A DNA stretch of 64,000 nucleotides, taken from positions 1 through 64,000 of the forward strand of contig NZ_WMDQ01000008.1 in NCBI RefSeq assembly GCF_009707955.1, in the 5' to 3' direction. Positions 27,730 to 37,609 of the stretch are shown piece by piece. A model generated the notes under the pieces. That model had not been told where the DNA came from. It saw nothing but the letters and a program-made list of their open reading frames with translations, and did no database searches. Within the stretch, counting starts at the first letter, position 1. Each line of letters opens with the position of its first letter. Origin of the DNA: Flavobacterium sp. LC2016-13 (GTDB lineage: Bacteria; Bacteroidota; Bacteroidia; Flavobacteriales; Flavobacteriaceae). The translations under genes were made by a program, and so were the position numbers.

Positions 27730-30141
27730 ATGATTACAGAAAAAAACAATACTACATTAACATTCGAAGATTTCAAAATAGAAGTATTAAGCGATTACAG
27801 AATTGCTGTAACTAGCCGAGAATGTAGCCTTTTAGGTCGTAAAGAGGTATTGACGGGAAAAGCCAAATTTGGAATTTTTGGTGACGGAAAAGAAGTACCG
27901 CAGCTTGCTATGGCAAAAGCTTTTAAGAACGGAGATTTTCGTTCAGGATATTATCGCGATCAGACTTTTATGATGGCGATTGGTGAATTGACACCAAAGC
28001 AATTTTTCGCAGGTTTATACGGTCACACGGATTTAGAATATGATCCGATGTCTGCGGGAAGACAAATGGGCGGACACTTTGTAACGCACAGTTTGAACGA
28101 AGACGGATCTTGGAAAGACTTAACAAAACAAAAAAATTCAAGCGCAGATATATCGCCAACCGCAGGACAAATGCCAAGATTATTGGGATTGGCTCAGGCT
28201 TCTAAAATTTACAGAAATGTTGATGGCATTAAAATCAAAGACAAATTCTCTGTAAACGGAAATGAAGTTGCCTGGGGAACTATTGGAAATGCAAGTACAT
28301 CTGAAGGTTTGTTTTTTGAAACTATAAATGCTGCCGGAGTTTTACAAGTTCCTATGGTAATGAGTGTTTGGGATGATGAATACGGAATTTCGGTACACGC
28401 CAAACATCAAACTACTAAAGAAAATATTTCTGAAATTCTAAAAGGATACCAACGCGACGAAGACTCAAACGGGTATGAAATTTTTAGAGTTAAAGGCTGG
28501 GATTATGCAGAATTGGTTTCTACTTATGAAAGAGCTGCTGCAATTGCCCGCGAACAACATATTCCTGTTTTAATTCACGTAAACGAATTAACACAGCCGC
28601 AAGGACACTCAACTTCTGGTTCTCACGAACGTTACAAAAATGGAGAAAGACTGGCTTGGGAAAGAGATTATGATTGTATTCGTCAGATGCGTTTATGGAT
28701 GATTGCCATCAATATTGCATCGCCTGAAGAATTGGCTGAAATTGATTTTGAATTGAAAAAAGAAGTCCTTGAAGCTAAAAAAGATGCATGGAATTCTTTC
28801 ATTAATCCAATAATTGAAGATCAAAAAAATCTTTTGGTTTTATTAGAACAAATTGCTGAAGCAAGCATCAATCATAAAGAAAGAATTGGAAAATATATTT
28901 CTGAATTAAGTGCTATTAAATCGCCTCTTAAAAAAGAAATGCTTGTAATTGCAAGAAAGATTCTTCGTTTTATTGAAGTTCCAAACAGTAAGGTTCTTTT
29001 ATCAAACTGGATTACCAACTATATTGATGAAACACAAGGAAAATTCAGCAGTAATTTACATTCTGAATCAGAACAAAATGTGTTATCAGTAGAAAAAGTA
29101 CTTCCTGAATATGCTGATGATGCAAAAGCTGATTTAGACGGACGTATGATTCTTCGTGACAACTTTGACGCTTTGTTTACTAAATATCCTGAAACTTTAA
29201 TTTTTGGTGAAGATGTTGGAAACATTGGCGACGTAAACCAAGGTTTAGAAGGCATGCAGGAAAAATACGGTGAACTTCGTGTTGCCGATGTTGGTATTCG
29301 TGAAGCTACTATTATTGGTCAGGGAATTGGAATGGCCTTGAGAGGTTTACGTCCAATTGCTGAAATTCAGTATTTAGATTATTTATTATACGCTATTCAA
29401 ATCATGAGTGATGATTTGGCTACGTTACAATATAGAACTGTTGGAAAACAAAAAGCTCCATTAATCATCAGAACCCGCGGACACCGTTTAGAAGGTATCT
29501 GGCATTCTGGTTCTCCAATGGGAATGATTATCAATGCTATTCGCGGAATTCACGTTTTGGTTCCGAGAAATATGACTCAGGCTGCAGGTTTTTACAATAC
29601 TCTTTTAGAAACTGACGAACCGGCTTTAGTAATTGAATGTTTGAATGGTTACCGTTTAAAAGAAAAAACACCTTTGAATTTTGGTGAATTTAAAACGCCA
29701 ATTGGTGTTGTTGAAACGCTAAAAGAAGGTTCAGATATTACGTTAGTTTCTTACGGATCTACATTAAGATTGGTAGAACAAGCTGCTGTTGAATTGCAAG
29801 AATTAGGAATTGACTGTGAAGTTATTGATATTCAATCTTTACTTCCTTTTGATGTGAATAAAGATATTGTAAAAAGTATCGCCAAAACAAATCGTCTTTT
29901 AGTAATCGACGAAGATGTTCCTGGTGGAGCTTCAGCTTTTATTCTGCAACAAGTTCTTGAAGAGCAAGATGCTTACAAATATTTAGACAGTAAACCGCAA
30001 ACACTTGCTGCAAAAGCACACAGACCTGCATACGGAACTGATGGAGACTATTTCTCTAAACCTTCTGCAGAAGATATTTTTGAAAAGGTTTACGGTATGA
30101 TGAATGAAGTTAATCCTTCTAAATTTCCTGGATTGTATTAA
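27730..30141 (+). CDS. Fused alpha/beta 2-oxoacid dehydrogenase E1 (branched-chain type)
   Basis: 803 residues joining the two E1 subunits. The alpha part (about 1-400) has the thiamine diphosphate block IGNASTSEG near residue 180. The beta part (about 465-803) has GEDVGN near 494, GIREATIIGQGIGMA near 520 and a transketolase C-terminal domain near 660-790. E1 decarboxylates a branched-chain 2-oxoacid (or pyruvate) and passes the acyl group to lipoyl-E2. In this phylum it feeds iso-branched fatty acids. No E2 or E3 gene is adjacent. The substrate call is by family resemblance only. Confidence 0.85.
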   Translation: MITEKNNTTLTFEDFKIEVLSDYRIAVTSRECSLLGRKEVLTGKAKFGIFGDGKEVPQLAMAKAFKNGDFRSGYYRDQTFMMAIGELTPKQFFAGLYGHTDLEYDPMSAGRQMGGHFVTHSLNEDGSWKDLTKQKNSSADISPTAGQMPRLLGLAQASKIYRNVDGIKIKDKFSVNGNEVAWGTIGNASTSEGLFFETINAAGVLQVPMVMSVWDDEYGISVHAKHQTTKENISEILKGYQRDEDSNGYEIFRVKGWDYAELVSTYERAAAIAREQHIPVLIHVNELTQPQGHSTSGSHERYKNGERLAWERDYDCIRQMRLWMIAINIASPEELAEIDFELKKEVLEAKKDAWNSFINPIIEDQKNLLVLLEQIAEASINHKERIGKYISELSAIKSPLKKEMLVIARKILRFIEVPNSKVLLSNWITNYIDETQGKFSSNLHSESEQNVLSVEKVLPEYADDAKADLDGRMILRDNFDALFTKYPETLIFGEDVGNIGDVNQGLEGMQEKYGELRVADVGIREATIIGQGIGMALRGLRPIAEIQYLDYLLYAIQIMSDDLATLQYRTVGKQKAPLIIRTRGHRLEGIWHSGSPMGMIINAIRGIHVLVPRNMTQAAGFYNTLLETDEPALVIECLNGYRLKEKTPLNFGEFKTPIGVVETLKEGSDITLVSYGSTLRLVEQAAVELQELGIDCEVIDIQSLLPFDVNKDIVKSIAKTNRLLVIDEDVPGGASAFILQQVLEEQDAYKYLDSKPQTLAAKAHRPAYGTDGDYFSKPSAEDIFEKVYGMMNEVNPSKFPGLY

Positions 30142-30165
30142 GGATTTAGAATGTTTTAGATATAA

Positions 30166-30199
30166 AAAAAAAGCTCCAAATAAAATTTGGAGTTTTTTT
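30166..30199 (+). terminator. Terminator after the E1 gene
   Basis: CTCCAAAT (30174-30181) pairs with ATTTGGAG (30185-30192); an A tract precedes and seven T residues follow. It is immediately upstream of a dispersed palindrome. Confidence 0.85.
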
Positions 30200-30200
30200 A

Positions 30201-30288
30201 TGTGTCATTTCGACGGAGGAGAAATCACATAACGGAATTCCGGTTCGTTGCTCTCTGGATGTGATTTCTCCTCCGTCGAAATGACACA
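30201..30288. repeat. Dispersed palindrome family 1, copy A (perfect 30-bp arms)
   Basis: Arms 30201-30230 and 30259-30288 are perfectly complementary over 30 bp. The 28-nt spacer contains a small palindrome CGGAATTCCG. The same arm sequence recurs at 41711-41746 (deleted) and 43862-43953 (diverged). It lies between convergent genes. Confidence 0.85.
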
Positions 30289-30300
30289 AAATGCGAGAAC

Positions 30301-30360
30301 AAAAATCTACATTAATCCGCGTTTTCTCGTTAGCGAATCCGTATTATCCGTGTTCAATTT
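30301..30360. repeat. Dispersed repeat family 2, copy A
   Basis: A block with AATCCGCGTTTTC, TAGCGAATCCGT and ATCCGTGTTCAATTT recurs at 41758-41818 and 48241-48297. Copies A and B both follow a family 1 palindrome across a similar short linker, so the two modules appear to move or be copied together. Confidence 0.75.
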
Positions 30361-30372
30361 ATCGCAATCGTA

Positions 30373-31107
30373 CTATCTAGATCCCAAAATAGCCCTCGCC
30401 TTCTCTAAATCTTCTGCCGTATCAATTCCAATTCCAACATGTGTTGTTTCGACCATTTTAATACGTTTTCCAAATTCTAAATATCTTAGTTGCTCCAGTT
30501 TTTCAGAAGCTTCTAATGATTTCATTGGTAAACTATAAAAATCTAATAAAGCTTGTTTTCTAAAAGCATAAATCCCGATGTGTTGAAAATAATGTACACC
30601 AGCAGCCGCATCTCTTGGATACGGAATTACAGATCTTGAAAAATACAAAGCAAATTGCGATTGGTCAACCACAACTTTTACATTATTAGGATTATTGATT
30701 TCGTCTTCATCTGTGATTTCTCTCATCAACGAAGCCAAATCAATCTTTTTATCTTCATCATTTCTAAAAACAGACAAAACCTGCTCTAAAGGCCCTGCTT
30801 CGGTAAAAGGTTCATCACCCTGAACATTCACCACAATATCAACATCAAGATTCGCTACAGCCTCAGCAATTCGGTCGCTTCCTGATTCGTGTTCTTTGAT
30901 GCTCATAATGGCTTTTCCACCTTTTGAAACAATTTCATCAAATATTAAATTAGAATCGGTTACTACAAAAACATCATCAAATAATTTTGTTGAAACAGCA
31001 GCTTCATACGTTCTTAGAATTACTGTTTTGCCTCCTAAATCCTGCATTAGTTTTGCAGGAAAACGTGTTGAAGCATATCGTGCCGGAATTACCGCTATTA
31101 TTTTCAT
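30373..31107 (-). CDS. kdsB: 3-deoxy-manno-octulosonate cytidylyltransferase
   Basis: 244 residues from the ATG at 31107; a further-upstream in-frame ATG would add 29 residues that lie in repeat DNA and precede the conserved [15 protein letters not shown] start. Signature motifs are RFPAKLM near 17, VNVQGDEPF near 95 and [10 protein letters not shown] near the end. The enzyme activates Kdo with CTP for attachment to lipid A, so the organism makes Kdo-containing lipopolysaccharide. It is a single gene flanked by dispersed repeats on both sides. Confidence 0.95.
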   Translation of the reverse strand: MKIIAVIPARYASTRFPAKLMQDLGGKTVILRTYEAAVSTKLFDDVFVVTDSNLIFDEIVSKGGKAIMSIKEHESGSDRIAEAVANLDVDIVVNVQGDEPFTEAGPLEQVLSVFRNDEDKKIDLASLMREITDEDEINNPNNVKVVVDQSQFALYFSRSVIPYPRDAAAGVHYFQHIGIYAFRKQALLDFYSLPMKSLEASEKLEQLRYLEFGKRIKMVETTHVGIGIDTAEDLEKARAILGSR

Positions 31108-31126
31108 TTTAAATCTATTTTTATTT

Positions 31127-31220
31127 TTTACTTTGTGAAACTTTGTGAAAATCTTTGCGTGGTTTTGTGTCATAATTCTTTCACAGAGATCCACGAAGAT
31201 TAGACAAAGATTCGCGGAGT
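31127..31220. repeat. Dispersed repeat family 3, copy A
   Basis: The gap between the kdsB start and the dioxygenase stop is filled by iterated CTTTGTGAAA and TTTGCGTGG words and their partial complements (CCACGAAGATTAGACAAAGATTCGCGGAG). Similar CCACGAATT-type blocks occur at 32066-32120, 41650-41697 and 50862-50956. Confidence 0.5.
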
Positions 31221-31223
31221 TTT

Positions 31224-32054
31224 CTACATTATTTTTACTGAAGTCATACTCAACGAACCGGCCAATAATTTATCATTAAATAAACTCAGTTCTTCAGATT
31301 CTTGCTTTAAACCTAAAGTATATAATAAAGGCAAATAATGATCTGGTGTCGGAATCGCCAATTGAACCGCTTTATTCATTCTTTCGAAATCAATTAAAGG
31401 CTGAAAATTTCCATCTAACAAATAATTATTAACGGTTTCACGAGCTTCAATCGCCCAATCGAAACCATAATTATCTTTATCGAAATTTCTAAAATCAACC
31501 AAACGTAAATTGTGAACAATATTTCCGCTTCCAATAATCAAAACACCTTTATGGCGCAGCGATTGCAACTTCTGAGCCAACTCAAAATGATATTGACCTG
31601 ATTTTGTATAATCAATACTTAACTGAATTACCGGAACATTAGCTTCGGGATATAAATGTTTAATAACACTCCACGCGCCGTGATCTAAACCCCAATGTTC
31701 ATCTAAATCAACATGAACAGGTTCTAATATTTTTTTGGTTTCATAAGCTAATTCAGGACTTCCTTTTGCAGGATACTGAACATCAAAAAGTGCTTGCGGA
31801 AAACCTCCAAAATCATGAATTGTTCTCGGCATTTGCATCGAAGTCACTTTGGTTCCGTTTGTAAACCAATGTGCCGAAATACACAAAATAGCATTTGGCT
31901 GTGGCAATGTTTTAGCTAAATCGCGAAAACCAGCCACAAACTGATTTTCTTCTATAGCATTCATCGGGCTGCCGTGCCCTAAAAACAAAACCGGCATTTT
32001 ATCTGTATTCGAAAACGTAGACGAAATCGAATGTAAGTCATTTAGTGTTGTCAT
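31224..32054 (-). CDS. YgiD-like extradiol (4,5-DOPA) dioxygenase family protein
   Basis: 276 residues with the LigB-type catalytic fold. The start of the conserved region, [10 protein letters not shown] near residue 24, holds a metal-ligand histidine. Further ligand histidines fit ISAHWF near 60 and DHGAWSV near 124, and GSGNIVHNL near 175 is a family hallmark. E. coli YgiD and plant DODA open the ring of L-DOPA at the 4,5 position. The natural substrate in flavobacteria is not known. It is likely cytoplasmic. Confidence 0.87.
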   Translation of the reverse strand: MTTLNDLHSISSTFSNTDKMPVLFLGHGSPMNAIEENQFVAGFRDLAKTLPQPNAILCISAHWFTNGTKVTSMQMPRTIHDFGGFPQALFDVQYPAKGSPELAYETKKILEPVHVDLDEHWGLDHGAWSVIKHLYPEANVPVIQLSIDYTKSGQYHFELAQKLQSLRHKGVLIIGSGNIVHNLRLVDFRNFDKDNYGFDWAIEARETVNNYLLDGNFQPLIDFERMNKAVQLAIPTPDHYLPLLYTLGLKQESEELSLFNDKLLAGSLSMTSVKIM

Positions 32055-32065
32055 TTGCTGATTTT

Positions 32066-32120
32066 TTTAGCCCCGAATTCACGAATTTTACTTAAATCAT
32101 TTGTGAATTCGTGGCGGAAA
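32066..32120. repeat. Dispersed repeat family 3, copy B
   Basis: GAATTCACGAATTT and its approximate complement TGTGAATTCGTGGC form an imperfect palindrome filling the gap between the dioxygenase start and the helicase stop. Confidence 0.5.
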
Positions 32121-32124
32121 AATT

Positions 32125-33549
32125 TTATTCCTCAAAACTCTCGTCTTTAAATCCTATCAAATATAATTTATTTTTGGCACGCGTCATAGCCGTATAAAGC
32201 CACCTGATATAATCGCGATCAATTCCGTTTGGTAAATATGGTTGTTCTATAAAAACAGTATCCCACTGCCCTCCCTGCGATTTGTGACACGTAATGGCAT
32301 AAGAGAATTTTACCTGTAAACCATTAAAATACTCATTCTCTTTTACTTTCTGGAATTTCTTGTATTTTGTGCTTTCATTTTCGTAATCTTTCATTACTTC
32401 TTCATACAAACGATTTGATTCTTCGTACGTTAATGATGGAGATTCACTTTTAATCGTATCTAATAACAAAACCGTTTCAAAAGGTTTTTGCTCCGGATAA
32501 TCGACCATTCTTATTTTTACTCTGGCGAAATTAAAACCGTATAATTCTTTGATTCCAAAAAGCTCTAAAACTTCAATAATATCACCGTTGGCAATAAATC
32601 CGGCTTCATCAGTTTCTTTCAGCCAGAAATAATTATTCTTTACCACCATCAAAAAATCACCAACCGAAAGTTCACTTTCCTTAAACAAAATCCTGGTTCT
32701 GATTTGTTCGTTGTACTGATTCGCTCTTTTATTCGAACGAACAATAAACGCCGTATCTTCAATACTATAATTGCTGTAAGCCGTATTTATCGCATCCTGA
32801 ATATCATAACCATCGGTTAAACGAACGATATCTTTGAATTTTTTTACGTTGAATTTAAACTCTGTAATAAAACTTTCTTTAAGCAATTCGCGTAATTCAG
32901 TCGCGTTAAACAAAATTCCTGAGCTTTCTTCCTGACGCATTACTTCATCAAGTTCAATATGCTCAATTTCTTTACCGTAATGAATACCCAAAGTATGCGT
33001 ATCAAGCGCCGGGCTAATATCTAAATTTACAGGAGGAAGCTGCGCTGTATCTCCCAACAAAATCATTTTACAGTTGGTTCCCGAATAAACGTACGAAATC
33101 AAATCGTCTAAAAGCGATCCGTTATCATACAATTTCGAGTCAGAATTACTGTCTGAAATCATAGACGCTTCATCGACAATAAAAATGGTGTTTTTATGCT
33201 TGTTGATTTGTTTGGTAAACGCCACGCCACCGCCAGCCGATTTTTTAGGAAAATATATTTTTTTATGAATTGTAAAAGCCGCCGTATGCGAATAATTGGC
33301 AATTACTTTTGCGGCGCGACCAGTTGGTGCCAGCAAAACATATTTTTTATTAATATCGCCCAGATTATTTACAATCGTAGAAATGACAGTCGTTTTTCCT
33401 GTTCCTGCATATCCTTTCAATACAAAAATTGTATCGTTATGAGTATCAGTTAAAAAAATAGCAATTTTTTGAAAAAAAATATCTTGTTTGTAAGTTGGTG
33501 CAAATGGAAATCTTTTTTGTAAAACGCCGTAAAACAGGGATGAATTCAT
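32125..33549 (-). CDS. RecD-like superfamily 1 DNA helicase
   Basis: 474 residues from the ATG at 33549, which starts the conserved MNSSLFYGVLQ; an upstream in-frame ATG would add 16 residues. Helicase motifs are Walker A GYAGTGKTT, motif II VDEAS, motif III LGDTAQLPPV and the C-terminal ITCHKSQGGQW and YTAMTRAKNKLYL blocks (UvrD_C_2). It matches the short RecD2/exonuclease V alpha-like helicases without extra N-terminal domains. It is probably an ATP-driven 5'-3' helicase in repair or recombination. No RecB or RecC gene is nearby. Confidence 0.85.
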   Translation of the reverse strand: MNSSLFYGVLQKRFPFAPTYKQDIFFQKIAIFLTDTHNDTIFVLKGYAGTGKTTVISTIVNNLGDINKKYVLLAPTGRAAKVIANYSHTAAFTIHKKIYFPKKSAGGGVAFTKQINKHKNTIFIVDEASMISDSNSDSKLYDNGSLLDDLISYVYSGTNCKMILLGDTAQLPPVNLDISPALDTHTLGIHYGKEIEHIELDEVMRQEESSGILFNATELRELLKESFITEFKFNVKKFKDIVRLTDGYDIQDAINTAYSNYSIEDTAFIVRSNKRANQYNEQIRTRILFKESELSVGDFLMVVKNNYFWLKETDEAGFIANGDIIEVLELFGIKELYGFNFARVKIRMVDYPEQKPFETVLLLDTIKSESPSLTYEESNRLYEEVMKDYENESTKYKKFQKVKENEYFNGLQVKFSYAITCHKSQGGQWDTVFIEQPYLPNGIDRDYIRWLYTAMTRAKNKLYLIGFKDESFEE

Positions 33550-33819
33550 AGGGAAAAATTGAAATACAAAGTTCGGCTTTTTTAATGGCAATGGCAATTT
33601 AATAATTAAACCATATAAGCTTTTTAAGTAAATTTAAGTATCGGCTGCGTATTATAAATAAACTTACATCTCTCATATTGTGAAACTTAAAAAAAACTTT
33701 TTCTTAACTATTCATTAAAATGCAATTAAAATTGATTTTCGAAATTGCAATTGATTTTTGAATTTTGACTTTTGTTATTGATATTTTTCCCGCAATTATT
33801 ATTGTTCCTTTTTAATTTG

Positions 33820-33827
33820 TAAGTTTG
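33820..33827 (+). promoter_or_regulatory. TAAGTTTG element before the DUF3822-rsmD pair
   Basis: TAAGTTTG fits TAnnTTTG, 58 bp before the ATG at 33885. A TTG lies 15 nt upstream, shorter than ideal, so confidence is modest. Confidence 0.4.
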
Positions 33828-33884
33828 TGTTCGAATTAAATTCCTTATTTACGCTAAAGCAGGTAACGAATTGTAAATCAAATT

Positions 33885-34706
33885 ATGTCATTACACAATA
33901 CCAATATTACATCAAAAAAATACAAAAAACTTTCGATTCAGGTTTCGCTGAGCGGATTCTCTTTTTGTTGTTTTGATACGCTTAACAATACAATTACTTC
34001 TTTTAATGAAGTGCTGTTTGATCCCTTGCAAAAAAACATAAAAATTGAAGATTTGTATCATGATAATTTCAAAAAACATGCTGAATTAAAGGATACTTAC
34101 GACGATATTATGGTAATTCATAATAACAATCTTTCGACTTTTGTACCGACAGCGCTTTTTGATGAGGATTATCTTGGGAGTTATTTACAATACAACACTA
34201 AAGTTTTTGAAACTGATTTTTTTACTTACGATCAAATTTCAAATTACCAGATGAATTCCGTTTACATTCCGTATGTAAATATCAATAATTTCCTGATCGA
34301 TCAGGTTGGTTCGTTTGATTATAAACATTCTAACAGTATTTTGATTGAGAAAATTTTAGAAAGTTCAAAAAATAATGACGATAAAAAAATGATTGTCAAT
34401 TTCAATATTGGTCATTTTGAAATTATCGTTGTTCAAAATCAAAAGTTACTGTTATTTAATTCTTTCGAATATCAAACACCGGAAGATTTTATCTATTATT
34501 TACTTTTTACAGCTGAACAATTGAGTTTAAACCCAGAAAGTTTTCCACTCGAATTATTAGGCACAATAACAAAAAACGATGCTTTTTATGCCATTGCATA
34601 CAAATACATTCGTAATGTTTCTTTTTTGGATGTAAGCGCTTTACAACAAAAAAACAGCTTTTCAACTGCTCAGAATCAAAAACATTATATCTTATTTCAA
34701 TCATGA
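33885..34706 (+). CDS. DUF3822 family protein
   Basis: 273 residues, no signal peptide. The family is recognised from the SIQVSLSGFSFCCFD start, the central FFTYD and YVNINNFL region and, above all, its fixed place before rsmD in flavobacteria. It resembles the actin/Hsp70-like (ASKHA) fold in its two-lobed pattern, but no phosphate loop is clear. Its stop overlaps rsmD by ATGA, so the two are translationally coupled. That suggests, without proof, a role alongside 16S rRNA methylation. Confidence 0.75.
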   Translation: MSLHNTNITSKKYKKLSIQVSLSGFSFCCFDTLNNTITSFNEVLFDPLQKNIKIEDLYHDNFKKHAELKDTYDDIMVIHNNNLSTFVPTALFDEDYLGSYLQYNTKVFETDFFTYDQISNYQMNSVYIPYVNINNFLIDQVGSFDYKHSNSILIEKILESSKNNDDKKMIVNFNIGHFEIIVVQNQKLLLFNSFEYQTPEDFIYYLLFTAEQLSLNPESFPLELLGTITKNDAFYAIAYKYIRNVSFLDVSALQQKNSFSTAQNQKHYILFQS

Positions 34707-35305
34707 GAATCATTTCAGGAAAATACAAAGGACGCCGCATTTTTCCGCCTAAAAACCTTCCTGTAAGACCTACGACTGACATGAGTAAAGAAGCATTATT
34801 TAATGTTTTGAATAATCATTTTAGTTTTGACGGCTTAAAGGTTTTAGACTTATTTTCGGGAACCGGCAATATTAGTTTTGAATTCGCTTCACGCGGAAGC
34901 GCTCCAATCACGTCTGTAGATGGCGATTTTGGTTGCGTAAAATTCATCAAACAAGTTTCATCAGAATATGATTTTGATATCGCAGCAACCAAAAGTGATG
35001 TTTTTAAATTTCTTGAAAACTGCAAAACAACGTACGATATTATTTTTGCCGATCCTCCATACGGATTAGATCAGGCCACTTTTGAAAAAATTGTTTTATT
35101 GATTTTTGAAAGAGAATTATTGAATGAAGACGGAATGATGATTATCGAACATTCAAAATATACCAAAATGGAACATTTGAGTAATTTCTCTTTTCAGAAA
35201 AGTTACGGCGGTTCATTTTTTAGTTTCTTCGAACTGAATTCTACTGATGATGACGAAGAACTTGATGGTTTATCAATAAAAGCTACAGAAGAAGACGAAG
35301 GATAA
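34703..35305 (+). CDS. rsmD: 16S rRNA (guanine-N2)-methyltransferase RsmD
   Basis: 200 residues. It has the Rossmann methyltransferase loop DLFSGTGNISFE near residue 50 and the catalytic motif FADPPYG near 114, preceded by RIISGKYKGRRI and RPTTDMSKEALFN, both typical of RsmD. It methylates G966 (E. coli numbering) of 16S rRNA. The last 25 residues or so are an acidic tail. The gene overlaps DUF3822 by four bases. Confidence 0.93.
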   Translation: MRIISGKYKGRRIFPPKNLPVRPTTDMSKEALFNVLNNHFSFDGLKVLDLFSGTGNISFEFASRGSAPITSVDGDFGCVKFIKQVSSEYDFDIAATKSDVFKFLENCKTTYDIIFADPPYGLDQATFEKIVLLIFERELLNEDGMMIIEHSKYTKMEHLSNFSFQKSYGGSFFSFFELNSTDDDEELDGLSIKATEEDEG

Positions 35306-35320
35306 TTTTCTTTCTCACAC

Positions 35321-35355
35321 ATAAAAAAATCTCTTGAAATTCAAGGGATTTTTTG
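35321..35355. terminator. Terminator between rsmD and the convergent receptor gene
   Basis: AATCTCTTGAA pairs with TTCAAGGGATT (one G-U pair), with an A tract before and T tract after, so both directions are served. Confidence 0.75.
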
Positions 35356-35357
35356 TT

Positions 35358-37472
35358 TTATCTAATTCTGTTGGAATTTTCATCGGCATTTTTTTCTTTG
35401 AATTCGGTTTCTTTTATTTTTCCGAAAGAATAACGAATTGAGAATGAAATTTCATGATTATCAACAACATATCGTGCTTTAGAATTAATATTATTAATGG
35501 TAAATTTTTCCGTTTCAATACTATTTTTAAAAACATTATTACAGCTCAAAGTACAATTCCATTTTTTTAAGAACGTTTTAGAGACCGCCATATCAACTTT
35601 AAATCTGGGATTTGTTTTAAAAATACCTGTATTTTGTTCGGTTAATCCCCAAAAATTCAATATAAACGAATATTCTTTCGGAAGTTTGAATTCATTATTT
35701 GAAGTATAATATAAATATGGTTTTGAAGCCAAAACTACAGCAGATTCATCTTCAATTTTCTCTAAAATAAAAACCAGCGAATTGGTTGTTGTCCAGAATT
35801 TATAGGTAAAAGGCAGCGTAAAATCAGCTGTAAATCCAGAACTTTTATCAAAATTTATGTCTTTAAATGTCATTACATTTATTTGATCATCAAAAGAAAA
35901 ACTGTTGTAGATTGGGTTTTTCGCCTGATAATAAGAAAACTTAACCGATTTATCATGATATTGAAAAGTGGTCGAAATTTCATCAGTAATTGTTGGTCCT
36001 AAATTAATATTTCTTGCATATAAAAAATACGGATTTATATACGTCGCGCCTTGACTTAGAGAAGAATAATTAGGCCTGGAAATACTTTTAGCATAGTTTA
36101 CAGAAATGCTTTTGGTGCTGTCGATTGGAAATGTAAGCTGTATTTTCGGAAAGAAATTAGTATAGTTTTTATCGAGTAATGGCAATTCATCTGCTTTAAA
36201 TTTTCCTAATATATTTGAATTTTCAACTCTAAAACCAAGCGAGAAATCGACTTTTTTAAGTTTTCCGGACAATTGCGTATATCCTGATACATTTTCTTCT
36301 TTAAAATCATAAAAGCTTAATTCATTTTGATTGGTTTCATTGTAAAAAATGCTAACATCAGATTTTGAATTTGCAGATGAATACAATCCTCCAGCTTCAA
36401 ATTTCATTTCATTTTTAAACTTTTTCTCCACATCAATTCTTCCCGAAAAATAATTAACCTGAAATTTTTGATCCCTGATTTGTGATAATGCAAATTCTGT
36501 ATCATTATAATTATCATTTACTACCGTAAACAATCGCTGATCTAAATTAGAATATTGCAAACCTGTAAAAATCTGTGTATCAATTGACTTTATTTTTTTC
36601 TGATAATTTAAAAATGAGTTTACAAAATTCTTTTTACTTTCATTTCCAGTCAAAGTCAGAACGTTATTTATCTCATCATTATTTTTATTATAAGTGAGTG
36701 TGTTAATGTCAAAAGAATCATTTTGGAGTTTGCTATTTACACTAATTGAAAAATAATCATCTTCATTTATTTTATAAAATAAACCTCCGCCAAAAACAAA
36801 CTGATTTCTTTTGGTAGAAGCACTAACATCATAATCTGAAGCAATATTGGCCTGCGGAATTTGATATTTAATACTGTGGCTTTCCCAAGGCTGCAATTTA
36901 TTATAATTGAAATTTGCTTTCAATTCGAGCTTGTTTTTCTTAAAATTTGAATTGAATCCGAGGTAATTATTGTAGTTTTTTTTGAAAGAAGCAACTTCTG
37001 AAATTTCAGTTCTAAAACTATCTTTTTTGCTAAATTTTCTTGTAATTAGAATCACGGAACGACCTTCGGCTTCATATTTAGAAGACGGATTCTGAATAAT
37101 TTCTATGGATTTAATATCGGCGACAGCCAAAGCATTCAAATCGTTGATTCCCACTTTTTGATTGTCAATATAAATGAGTGGATTTCCTTTTCCGATAACG
37201 GTAACTTTTTCTTTATCAGAACTAATTTGAACTGTCGGCAATTTCGATAATAAATCTAAAGTATTGGGAATTGAATTGTAAATCGAATTCGCAACGTCTA
37301 ATTTTATAGTTCCGTTTTGGTTTGAAAATACTTTTTTATTCTGGTTGATGACAACTTCATTCAATTGATTTGAAATGCTGTCTTTTGGTGTTTCATTTTG
37401 TGCGTTTGCGACTAATGAAAAGCAAAAAAGTAATACAATCAGAAAAAGTTTAAGAGGCAAATAAACATTCAT
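35358..37472 (-). CDS. Outer-membrane beta-barrel receptor with TonB-type plug
   Basis: 704 residues. A signal peptide ends near VANAQ (residue 25). Residues about 30-150 form a plug-like domain (LNEVVINQNK, then YIDNQKVG, then IKSIEIIQNPSSKYEAEG). The rest is a transmembrane barrel of the outer membrane beta-barrel family (PF14905), with no N-terminal carboxypeptidase-like domain. These act in uptake or signalling across the outer membrane; the ligand is unknown. It is divergent from a sensor kinase gene across 137 bp, an arrangement that suggests the two-component system controls it. Confidence 0.8.
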   Translation of the reverse strand: MNVYLPLKLFLIVLLFCFSLVANAQNETPKDSISNQLNEVVINQNKKVFSNQNGTIKLDVANSIYNSIPNTLDLLSKLPTVQISSDKEKVTVIGKGNPLIYIDNQKVGINDLNALAVADIKSIEIIQNPSSKYEAEGRSVILITRKFSKKDSFRTEISEVASFKKNYNNYLGFNSNFKKNKLELKANFNYNKLQPWESHSIKYQIPQANIASDYDVSASTKRNQFVFGGGLFYKINEDDYFSISVNSKLQNDSFDINTLTYNKNNDEINNVLTLTGNESKKNFVNSFLNYQKKIKSIDTQIFTGLQYSNLDQRLFTVVNDNYNDTEFALSQIRDQKFQVNYFSGRIDVEKKFKNEMKFEAGGLYSSANSKSDVSIFYNETNQNELSFYDFKEENVSGYTQLSGKLKKVDFSLGFRVENSNILGKFKADELPLLDKNYTNFFPKIQLTFPIDSTKSISVNYAKSISRPNYSSLSQGATYINPYFLYARNINLGPTITDEISTTFQYHDKSVKFSYYQAKNPIYNSFSFDDQINVMTFKDINFDKSSGFTADFTLPFTYKFWTTTNSLVFILEKIEDESAVVLASKPYLYYTSNNEFKLPKEYSFILNFWGLTEQNTGIFKTNPRFKVDMAVSKTFLKKWNCTLSCNNVFKNSIETEKFTINNINSKARYVVDNHEISFSIRYSFGKIKETEFKEKNADENSNRIR

Positions 37473-37583
37473 TTTAAAAGTGTTTTTGGTTTGAGATGCT
37501 GCAAAAATGCTTCTAAAAAAGTGTTGCGAAAGTTAATTGGAGGTTAATGCGGAGTTAATGCATTAATTGTATCATAAAAGCTT

Positions 37584-37591
37584 TATTTTTG
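37584..37591 (+). promoter_or_regulatory. TATTTTTG element before the kinase-regulator operon
   Basis: TATTTTTG fits TAnnTTTG, 19 bp before the kinase ATG at 37610. The nearest upstream TTG has only a 14-nt spacer. The 137-bp divergent region is where a response-regulator site would be expected; I see two close GTTAATGC-type words at about 37548-37565. Confidence 0.4.
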
Positions 37592-37609
37592 AATGGAATT
37601 TCTTGATGT

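Noticed and set aside
31108-31194. Longer N-terminus for KdsB
   Set aside because: The 29 extra codons lie in a dispersed repeat; the family begins at [12 protein letters not shown].
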